Below are positions 36,231-44,751 of a stretch of 64,000 nt of DNA, one piece after another (within the stretch, counting starts at the first letter, position 1; each line of letters begins with the position of its first letter). This DNA comes from Tenebrio molitor (lineage: Eukaryota > Arthropoda > Insecta > Coleoptera > Tenebrionidae): positions 62,001 through 126,000 of the forward strand of contig NC_091047.1 of assembly GCF_963966145.1 (NCBI RefSeq). The letters run 5' to 3'. A program made the position numbers and the translations under genes. The notes beneath the pieces are model-generated. The model was not told the origin of the DNA, made no database searches, and saw nothing but the letters and a program-made list of their open reading frames with translations.

Positions 36231-36860
36231 TACTATTCTCGTGTCAAAAATGGACTCCCTAGAATTCGAACTTTTAGGGAAATAACGTTTTTCATGTTGT
36301 GTGTAACTAGAATTTTCAAAAGTTATTTTGAATGCCTAAGGTTGGCTACTTTGAATTGAGAGATTAAATCCAAATAAATATGCCGCCAGTAACCAAAATT
36401 GATTGTGAAATGAAAAACCATCTATCACTTAGCGAGAAATTATTCATTTGCAACTGTTATTAATTTGCTGTCTTACATTTTTGGGATGTCTTTTGTTTGT
36501 CACCAGAAACCACATAGCCTTCAACCTAGCCAAATTTATTATGGTTAGGTTGCAGGCTATGTGGTTTCTGGTGACAAACAAAAGATATCCCAAAAATGTA
36601 AGACAGCAAATTAATTGTAACAGTTGCAAATGACTAATTTCTCGCTAAGTGATAGATGATTTTTCGTTTCACAATCAATTTTGGTTACTGGCGGCATATT
36701 TATTTGGATTTAATCTCTCAATTCAAAGTAACCAACCTTAGGCATTCAAAATAACTTTTGAAAATTCTATTTAGTTACACCATTTACACACAACGTTAAA
36801 AACGTTATTTCCCTAAAAGTTCGAATTCTAGGGAGTAATTTATTTTTGACACGAGAGTAC
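36231..36860. repeat. Large foldback palindrome, arms about 300 bp
   Basis: From TACTATTCTCGTGTCAAAAA inward the left arm is repeated as the inverse complement up to GACACGAGAGTAC near 36860, with the centre near 36537 (around CCAAATTTATTATGG). Mirrored open frames on both strands in it are artefacts of the palindrome. Part of the outer left end is duplicated at 36184-36230. Confidence 0.85.
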
Positions 36861-37215
36861 TTCATTCATAGTTGCGAACACGATATAAGTACTATTAGAG
36901 ACAAATTACTTTGGTCGTCAAAGTCAGTTGACTGACATAAAGTTGTAAAGCAAGCATTAGGATGATTAGGACGGTTAACCTTATTTTTTACTACTGTCAA
37001 CCACTGTCACTGTCAAACTCATCATTGCAAAATGTTAAATACCGAAAAATGGACAACTGAAGGAGATATTCCTAGGAGGAAAAATTGAAAAGATTTCCAC
37101 AAGGCAATTTGGCCCATGGACAATCCCCCAGAAACAAGGGAGATGATTCTAAATTTTTGAATGGTGGAAGGTGCCATATTTTTGACAAGAGAAAAGTCAA
37201 TAATTTGAAATTGTC

Positions 37216-37315
37216 ATCACCACGACCTTCTAAATAGTCGAGACGCTTGACGCTTGACTCTGAGAGAGCGTTTGCGTCTCGACTATTTCAAAGGACTATT
37301 TAGAAGGTCGTGGTC
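37216..37315. repeat. Short hairpin, CCACGACCTTCTAAATAGTC arms
   Basis: The arms of about 27 bp are separated by a loop in which GACGC-type motifs repeat. The outer left copy reads TCACCACGACCTTC and the right ends GAAGGTCGTGGT. Confidence 0.75.
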
Positions 37316-38231
37316 ATCACTATTGACTTGACGTTAATGCTTGGTTTACATTAATTTGTTTTGAAGTAACAGAAGAATGACGACCAAAGTATTTTGTCCC
37401 CAATAGTACATGCAGCTAATTAACATAATGCGATTTAGCAATGCTCAATCTAACGTGAACGGTGTTTTACCTGCATGTCACTATTTACAAAACATAATTA
37501 CAGAGCCAAAAAATTAAATTATTTGACCTTGCAAAGAAAATCCAACGTGAATGGACTTTAGTTATGAAAGTCATACTTTTTTCATGAATTTGCAGATTGA
37601 TTAACGAAAGCGTACCCTGAGTTAATCAAGCAAATAAGTGAAAAAAAGAGACTTTCATAACGTGTTGTACACACTATTTTTTGCATATCGAAAAAAGTTA
37701 AGAATTTTGGTCTAAAAGGATTTATGAAAAATTACAAAAAAAATAGGTATGCTTTGACAATCATCTATCTTAACCCTCCACCACCCGGCGGCACGGCAAT
37801 TTTGCGGACTACATACCCTATTACGGATATTACTATCAAGTGATAGTACATAATTACCGGCATCTCGCCTCCACATTTATTGTTATATTTATTTTTATGT
37901 AGTTCGTCAACACCAAATTAACCAATGAGAAACAATCCTCTAGCATTCGATTTCAATGATTTTAAACTTTGAACGTCGTTCGCGCCGATAATAACATAAC
38001 GATCAGCGCAGACCTGTGGCGCAGACGACGATTTGATAGTGATTTCAAATATACAAAATAACATACTGTGAAATAACTGTTACTGAAATTGCACTAATTG
38101 CAGAAGTTTTGTCGTCGTTTGTCTTCTGTTTATTTAGAAGTTTTTTTGAATAGTTCTTTTTAATAAGGTAATCAAGCAATAAAATAATAAAATAATTATA
38201 TTACTCGTATCCCATTTAAGGTTAATCAAGA

Positions 38232-39962
38232 ATGTCCGTTAAGTTGAGTCGACACCCAAAAAAAATAGTAGAAGATATAAATTCTGACCTCTCTACAATA
38301 TCTATAGATGATGTAGTTTTTGAAACAATTAAGACGGCTACAAATTTAAAAAAAATAAGAAAGACAAATGAACTAATTTGGATGAATGAGCAATTCAGTG
38401 CAACAGATAATTTGGTTTCTAAAAATGGTGAGCAAGAAGTCAAGAAAACTTTAAGTGATGAAAGTACTTTAGAAAAACGAAAAATTATCAAAGCTAAAAG
38501 ACATCTGAAATGCAGTGATTCTTTATATAACCATGATTTAAGACAAGAATATAATAAAACAGCAAAAAGGCGGCAAAGTTGTAATAATGCAGCTCCATGC
38601 CAAAATGAAAGGAATTTTAATGAGTTAAGTGCTAATACAACAACTGCAACAGAAAGAAAGTTTGAATTAGATGATGAGCTTACTGAATTGTCCCTAAATA
38701 AGCAAGAAATTTTTATATCACAAGGAAAAAAAGGTGATGACAGCTCAATGTATGTAACAACACTTTTAAATCCAATTTCGCCTTCAGGAAACAATTCAGA
38801 ATATTGTAACTCTTCCTTTCACAGAAAACATTTTAATTTTGACTGTTCAGAAGAAGAATTATATCCATCAACAAGTGGAGTGATTGAAACATCCACTATA
38901 AATAAAAGATGGACCTATGAACTTGACAACAGTGTTAATGATGTTTCACTTTTGAAAGCAATATCTGACAAAGAATGCATACAAATGAATGCATCATCTG
39001 CTGATACATTTTTAACAGACTCTAAACCACCAATAGATGTGAAATTCTCAAAAGTAACGTTGCGGCGAAAATGGGATAAACTTGATAATGACTTATCTTA
39101 CTTGAGCAATAAAAGTCCTATTTGGATGAATACAGGAATGAGAAAAACCCTAGCAAAACAAAGTACTCCAATAATGGTTAAGACACCTGAAAGTTTATCA
39201 CTGAAAAAATCTGCCAAGAAACTGTATGATTCTATGCCAAACAAATGCGTTAAAATTCCAAATTTTTCATTGATACATCAAAAAGCTCTAAACAAAGTAG
39301 AAAGTATTGCTGAATATAAACAGCGTAAAGAAAACAGAGCGAAAATGTTATTGTCAGGGAAGAAACCCAGTACAGCACCCACAAATAAAGAAAACAAAAA
39401 ATATTTGAGATTTGCTGCTGATACATTATACAAAGAACAGTGTTCAACATTCATTCCATTGCCTTCAACTCCCATGCCCAAGTGCAGAATAATGAAGACC
39501 CCGCAACCAGAAAGATGCAGAAATTTTAAAATTAACAACTCTTCTAATGATCAGATGGTTTTACAAGAAAGCCAAATGAACGCAGCGTTCTGCCAACAAA
39601 AAATTAAAGTCAAAGACAAGAAAATCGTAACGTCTAAAAATATAGATGAGAGTACTAAGTTTGACAAAGTGAAATTTAATTTACCATCAAAATATGAAAA
39701 AGTTGAGAAAATATTTGAAAATAAATGTTTCAACTTGGAAAACAGTAATCTTAGCAATAAAGAACTTCACAATAATAAACAAATATGTTTTGGATCTGGG
39801 TTCAATTTGAAAGTTAATAAACCAAATATAAAAAATGATTTCAAAACCATTGTAAAGAATAAATCTGTAAAAAACACAATTGAATCAAGAAGATTTGCAA
39901 TTAAAGGGGTCAGGTCAAACAGAAGATTTGAGTTGTTAATGAACATGAGAAAAGGAAAATAA
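38232..39962 (+). CDS. NuSAP/mink-like spindle-associated protein
   Basis: NuSAP proteins bind microtubules and chromatin and stabilise the mitotic spindle. The intronless frame encodes 576 residues that are very rich in K, N and S. Similarity is limited to short basic blocks: KIPNFSLIHQKALNKVESIA near residues 340-359, followed by YKQRKENRAK, and the C-terminal IKGVRSNRRFELLMNMRKGK. Both resemble the microtubule-binding and C-terminal parts of NuSAP and of its Drosophila relative mink. No globular domain is evident; most of the chain looks disordered. The start ATG (SVKLSRHPKK) follows AAGA. The gene converges with mRpS18A, 148 bp from stop to stop. A different basic mitotic protein cannot be excluded. 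Confidence 0.5.
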   Translation: MSVKLSRHPKKIVEDINSDLSTISIDDVVFETIKTATNLKKIRKTNELIWMNEQFSATDNLVSKNGEQEVKKTLSDESTLEKRKIIKAKRHLKCSDSLYNHDLRQEYNKTAKRRQSCNNAAPCQNERNFNELSANTTTATERKFELDDELTELSLNKQEIFISQGKKGDDSSMYVTTLLNPISPSGNNSEYCNSSFHRKHFNFDCSEEELYPSTSGVIETSTINKRWTYELDNSVNDVSLLKAISDKECIQMNASSADTFLTDSKPPIDVKFSKVTLRRKWDKLDNDLSYLSNKSPIWMNTGMRKTLAKQSTPIMVKTPESLSLKKSAKKLYDSMPNKCVKIPNFSLIHQKALNKVESIAEYKQRKENRAKMLLSGKKPSTAPTNKENKKYLRFAADTLYKEQCSTFIPLPSTPMPKCRIMKTPQPERCRNFKINNSSNDQMVLQESQMNAAFCQQKIKVKDKKIVTSKNIDESTKFDKVKFNLPSKYEKVEKIFENKCFNLENSNLSNKELHNNKQICFGSGFNLKVNKPNIKNDFKTIVKNKSVKNTIESRRFAIKGVRSNRRFELLMNMRKGK

Positions 39963-40110
39963 AAGAAACATATTAATTTTGTTTGAACTTTTCTGTATTT
40001 TCAATGTTATTTTTTGTGATTTTTATTATATGGAAATATTGAAAAAACATTATTTTTTAAGAATTTTCATTGTATCTATATTTAAATAATCAAGTTCATC
40101 TTTTAAAAAC

Positions 40111-40680
40111 TTATTGGAATTTAATTGTAGATTCATCAAAGTACTTATTAAATTTTTTCCATTTTGGCCTCTTCTTTGGATCTTTCTTGCTATTCTCAGG
40201 CTTCAAATTGGCCATAAGCCCTAAAATAAATTCAGATTAATGGATTCAACAATTCACTTACATACCAGCTTTTTGAGCCATTGTAACCAATGATGACATC
40301 TTCTTTTGTTGTATTTTACATAATCCTGTTATTCTCCTCGGTAACATACATCCATCTGATCGAACAAACTGACTTAAAATTAACACATCTGTATGTTTTA
40401 TTTGCAACCCAGAAGCGCACGCAGGGCAAACATCCAAATGCTTGTTCGATAATAAATAAGACTCACGTCCCGATGGTACAATTTTAGCGCTAATAGTCAA
40501 ATTTTTTTCTTTCTGAACTTCCTCAACTGTAAGAAAACCACCTAATATAATTACGCTAAACAGAAAAATGTACTTACTTTGTTTTAATCGTAATTTAGGA
40601 AATAATGAAAACGTTCTAAATTGCAAACGGAAATCGGTGGCGCAGTTTTTGATCACACCTAATCCTCTTAGTAGTGACAT
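40111..40680 (-). CDS. mRpS18A: Mitochondrial small-subunit ribosomal protein mS18a
   Basis: This is one of the three animal S18 paralogs of the mitochondrial ribosome. The model has exons 40578-40680, 40266-40526 and 40111-40220, with phases 1 and 1, giving 157 residues. The N-terminus (MSLLRGLGVIKN, then RLQFRTFSLFPKLRLK) is basic and hydrophobic, as expected for a mitochondrial import signal. The core includes HLDVCPACASGLQIKHTDVL, ILSQFVRSDGCMLPRRITGL and CKIQQKKMSSLVTMAQKAGL, which is the S18 fold with its cysteine pairs. The C-terminus is lysine-rich. Introns are 51 and 45 bp; reading through the first would keep an open frame but insert a hydrophobic stretch foreign to the family. Confidence 0.88.
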
Positions 40681-41152
40681 TTTCGTCTAAAAACCATTTA
40701 AGTGTTGTTTAAAATGTAAATAATAGTGAGAAGTTGCGAGTCTGATATGTCTCAATTTCTGCACCTAACCTCAAAAATGCAGCGGATCAGGAAAAGACTT
40801 ATTTATTTATACAGTAACGTAACAAAACTGGATGCGAGTCGGTTTCACGTCATTTGAAATTTCAATTTTATTTTTTAAATAGGTACAATTTAAAAATTCA
40901 AAGAACATTCAGTAGGAAAAACAAACAGTACCTACTGCACTTTTTATTATAAGTATATTTTTCTTATAAACATCAAATAACATAATATGTAATTTAATTA
41001 AAATAGTGCAAAACAAACATTACATAAGATTAAAAAATTACAAACCTAGACTTTAGTTAGTTATGTCCATATTAGGTATTTCACTTTTTCTTATAATTAC
41101 AGGTACAATAACAATATAAGTAGGTACCTACTTATTTATTACAGCTAATAAT

Positions 41153-42082
41153 TTAGAGTACGACGAAACCGTCTTCTTGTTTATGTAATACTTTTTGTAT
41201 GTTCTGTTTCTTCTTAAGGTTCTTACTGCCATGAGCTGGAGGCCCTTTGGATCTGTCTCTCTGCTTGTTGGTCTTTTCATTTTTGAAAGTTTCTTGTTTT
41301 ACTTGTAATTGTTTCTGTGTTACATTATCATCCTTCGCATCAATAACTCTCATATAGTAAATTAAGAGTTGGTCTCCACTCACAAAATTGTTGATCGTAT
41401 CTGCGTTAATTGAAACGCACGCTTCGTCGTTGAACAACTGACTATTTTCCAATTCGATTGACTGGCAGTACTCACTCATTAAAATTTTCTTTCTAGCTCT
41501 TCCCGGCTTGAAAATCTCAATTTCGTAATAATAATTTTCAGCTTCAGCTGTATTTCCGATGTACTGAACCGCCCAGTGGAGCTTATTTTTAGTGAGCTTA
41601 CACTTGAACCAAAATAGTTTATTATATGCATCAACTATGTTAACATAATATGACTCTGTCTTCATTTTGGTATGACAAATGTTACTTTTGTGGTAGGGCT
41701 TGCTGGACATCTTTTTTGAGGCCCAGTGTGCCGCAAGATCTTCGATTTTGCCAACCCACGGGCACTTCTCCATGGCACATTTGAATCCTTTGAAAGTGCA
41801 TCGAAGTTCGTGGGTTTCACGCTCAGTGTAAGATAGTTTAGCAGTGCAACCCGTGGATTTGTTGATGCACGGATAGCGCATCTTGACGGCGAGGCCCTCA
41901 AGCGAAATATTACGCGAGTCAGTAAACTTACCCTGACACAAAGCGCATTTGGGAAGTTTTTTGCGACACGATTCACATACGCTATGACCTGTCGCACATT
42001 GCCGAATAGGTGGCGACATGTAGTTGGTACAGATTGGGCACTCTAACTCCACAAGGAGTTCATCATACAAATGTTCTTCCAT
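41153..42082 (-). CDS. SIAH/sina-like E3 ubiquitin ligase, divergent, intronless
   Basis: SIAH-family proteins join a RING finger, two SIAH-type zinc fingers and a substrate-binding domain, and tag targets with ubiquitin. The frame encodes 309 residues. The RING lies near residues 15-53: CPIC, CATGHSVCESC and CALC. The zinc fingers follow: CINKSTGC, then RETHELRCTFKGFKCAMEKC and a final AAHW histidine. The C-terminal region (residues about 140-240) keeps only weak likeness to the SIAH substrate domain. It is followed by a lysine-rich tail with HGSKNLKKKQNIQK that SIAH1 lacks. The first in-frame ATG is at 42082. The absence of introns fits a retrocopy or a lineage-specific family member; the frame has no breaks. 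Confidence 0.8.
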   Translation of the reverse strand: MEEHLYDELLVELECPICTNYMSPPIRQCATGHSVCESCRKKLPKCALCQGKFTDSRNISLEGLAVKMRYPCINKSTGCTAKLSYTERETHELRCTFKGFKCAMEKCPWVGKIEDLAAHWASKKMSSKPYHKSNICHTKMKTESYYVNIVDAYNKLFWFKCKLTKNKLHWAVQYIGNTAEAENYYYEIEIFKPGRARKKILMSEYCQSIELENSQLFNDEACVSINADTINNFVSGDQLLIYYMRVIDAKDDNVTQKQLQVKQETFKNEKTNKQRDRSKGPPAHGSKNLKKKQNIQKVLHKQEDGFVVL

Positions 42083-42699
42083 ATTTTTCAAATGTCAAGC
42101 TTTCATTAAGTCAAATTTTTGTAACATATGTTGGTACGAATAAAAAAATACAAAAAAAAATTCAGGTTACTGTTGAATGAATTGTGATTACTCCTTAAAG
42201 ACAAGTCTGTACGTTTGTACATTAACAAACACTGTGGGATGTATATGCAGCTACTGTACTGTACTATCACCCCAAGCAACTGACTCAGGTCGGTAGGCTC
42301 GGTACCTACTACTGCAAACATCAAAAATGAGGGTTCCGTTTACAAAAATATTACTCCTATTTTACTTACCTACATTTAACAAAGCCACAAGGGCCGATTT
42401 AAGTTATGTAATTAATATAAGATCATAAAATATGTGATAACGGATTGATAAGCTGGGGCGTTCTGCGTTGCAAACAACAAAATTATCAAGAGCACGTAAC
42501 ATGGAAACAAGGCAACACTGTTGTAAAACAGTCGTACTCTCACTCTCACTCACAGTGTTGTTCATCACACTATTTCACACTGGGTAAATGTATCGCTGTC
42601 TCATTTTCTTTAAAAGTTTGAGAGAGCAAGGATGAAAACGAAACGATGGAAATTCCACTACGATGGCTTTTTTTTCGTCCAGTAAAACTGGGTTTTCCC

Positions 42700-42972
42700 G
42701 TTTTCATTAAGTTGTATGTAATGTAGGGATTAATAGAAATATACAGTCTGGAAACTACTTATGGAATAAATTCAGTAATTTCGAAACTTAAAGAATGACA
42801 TTTGCGGCAAACGCTGAAACAGGTCAATTTTGATTTCTCATAATGCTTATTTTAAGTTGCTTCAGTTGTACGAAATTCTCATTTAAATATTTTTTACAGT
42901 TGTTTATGACGTCATCCATTTTTGAGCTATGACGTCACATTCATTTTTTTTAAATGACAACCCCCACTTTTT
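42700..42972. repeat. Left arm of a long inverted-repeat pair
   Basis: About 260 bp, including GGAAACTACTTATGGAATAA, CTCATAATGCTTATTTTAAG and GACGTCATCCATTTTTGAGC, recur inverted at 49188-49440 with scattered mismatches. The similarity runs past the TA-like edges into the flank. Confidence 0.75.
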
Positions 42973-43040
42973 TCTTTTCTTTCTGATATGTAAGGAAAAT
43001 CGGGCTCCGACAATATCTGAGCGCTGATAAAAACCTGTGG

Positions 43041-43300
43041 AAACCCAATACGACAGGCTCGGCTCGCTGGCCCCGCTAATAATTACCTACCTCGTTTCCT
43101 TTTTGTGATTTTGTGTAGAATATAGCCTAAGGGAGTCCGTTTCGGCTCAGGGACGCGAGGGTCGCGGGTTCGATTCCGACCTAGGGCGGAAAAAAAGGCT
43201 ATATTCTATCTCGTGATTCGGAAGTCACGTTAAGCCATTGGTCCCGGTCTATTGAGTTGGTCATCACGCCCCTCATAGATTTGTAAACCAGTCTTAGACT
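43041..43300 (+). repeat. tRNA-derived SINE candidate
   Basis: A tRNA-like head holds an A-box-like TTCGGCTCAGGGACG at about 43140 and a perfect B box GGTTCGATTCC at 43167-43177. It is followed by CACGTTAAGCCATTGGTCCC, a body sequence typical of arthropod SINEs. The head is bracketed by ATATAGCCT and AGGCTATAT. Only one copy was seen here, so the family is not proven. Confidence 0.5.
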
Positions 43301-44751
43301 GTGTAACAACATTTTTTTTACAGAATCTAGTTTGGTTAATGTTTATGTAGTAGGTACCTACAAGGTGATTCTGAAATGTTTGGAAAAAAAAATCCGGTAA
43401 TTGGTGATAATGAGAAGAAGTCATAGACAAAACATTTTTCTTATAAAAGTTTTTTCGTTTTCGAGATACAAATGATTGAAAATTTGGTCAAAATTGCTCG
43501 TACGCTGCTGAGTTAAAGGTGATTACTATGATTATCGTGGTAGTTTAGCAACAATAATAATCAAAGGTGCCCGTCAGTCACAAACGTGACATTATTTCTT
43601 TCGATCATTTCCATAGAAACATTTTCAAAGCAGTGTGCTTGTACCACCGCCGTCTTGATGATTGACATATTTCACTATACATCTGCCTGGGCGAAGCTTT
43701 AGTGCCTGTGATCTCCACGGCGCCACTTTAGGGGGGAATGTCACTAAATAATCATAACCTCACAAACAAATGTTATGAATTCAGTGAAGTTGTCAAAATG
43801 CAGTGTCAAAGACTCAAAGAGTGTCGCAGTTTAAAAGTAGCTTTAATAACAACAATTTTATTAATTTTGTTGATGCTAGTTCTGTGTGGTGTTTCTGGTT
43901 TTTAGCATTTTGCTGTTAGTGTTTATGAACTGGCTTTTTTATCACATTAGAACCGATATTGCGGTAAATGCAGCAACAACAAATTCCTATTTCTAGATTA
44001 ATATTAAAATTATAATCTCATTCTTGGATTTGCAGTACCTACATTATTTCCTAAGCGGGTCATTTCAGATAAAGATGGGCCCACAACAAAACAATTACCT
44101 ATATTTGCTTAATTAATCCGTGCCATTCTTGGTGGAAATGAGTGGAAAGGATATTTTACGTTTTGTACAGTTTTGAATATAATATCATTTTGGGCAAATT
44201 ATTATTCTATGAATTTGCACTCGCCACTGACCGAGATATTTTCAGAAAACGCGGCGCCGAAACTTCCCTCCCGCACAACCGAACCAGTGCGCAACATTTT
44301 GCTTTTGCCATTTAGAATATCCAAACTGTAACTACAATTAAAGTAATGTATCATTTATCACTGGACAACTACGCATGACTGCATGCATCATGCAGATACA
44401 TGTGTGTGGACTGCATCTTGGACTGCATGTCAAAATTGTCACGATGCACATGACGATGTAATAGAATGACAGTTAGTTGCTAACAGCAACCCCCGAAATC
44501 AACCCTAAACGTCAGAATCATGAGAACATAGGATTTTTCGGTCTACGCCCAGGCCGCTATAGACACTCTGACTATCTAGCAGGTCGTGGCTTGTACCTAC
44601 GATTTTATTGTGGAGTTGATGTAACAATGGTTGCTAATGAAGTGAACAAATTCGAACAAATTTTCCCTGTTCATAGCCGTCGAAAATACGAGGATATGGG
44701 GTAATTTCCATCCTTTTGATTTCACCTCCCAAAGTGCTTTACGTAGAATTA

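Larger units (their letters stand above)
35259..38231. other. Spacer between SF3B2 and the NuSAP-like gene
   Basis: The two genes are divergent over 3 kb. The first 300 bp hold the SF3B2 5' region. The rest is mostly repeats: a mariner-like end at 35724, two copies of an ATTTAGCAATGCTCAATC family (35880-36060 and 37405-37560), a large palindrome at 36231-36860 and a small hairpin at 37216-37315. The 400 bp before 38232 may contain a 5' exon and promoter of the NuSAP-like gene. Confidence 0.5.
42083..44749. other. Spacer left of the pogo element, repeats and SINE candidate
   Basis: No supported gene. It contains one arm of a long inverted-repeat pair (42700-42972), a tRNA-derived SINE candidate (43041-43300) and an AGGTGATTCTGAAAT repeat end at about 43361. 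It also has a segment at 44140-44335 that is an inverted relative of 28815-28950 in the eIF4A3 intron, and a CGATTTTATTGTGGAGTTGA sequence at 44600 shared with 25301. Confidence 0.45.

Noticed and set aside
36444..36633. Two almost identical 61-codon frames on opposite strands
   Set aside because: They are the mirror images produced by the palindrome at 36231-36860.
38222..38794. A 190-codon minus-strand open frame
   Set aside because: It is the antisense shadow of the NuSAP-like gene; its hydrophobic composition mirrors the lysine/asparagine-rich sense strand.
44477..44704. A 75-codon plus-strand frame left of the pogo element
   Set aside because: It includes repeat sequence shared with 25301 and shows no protein-like conservation.
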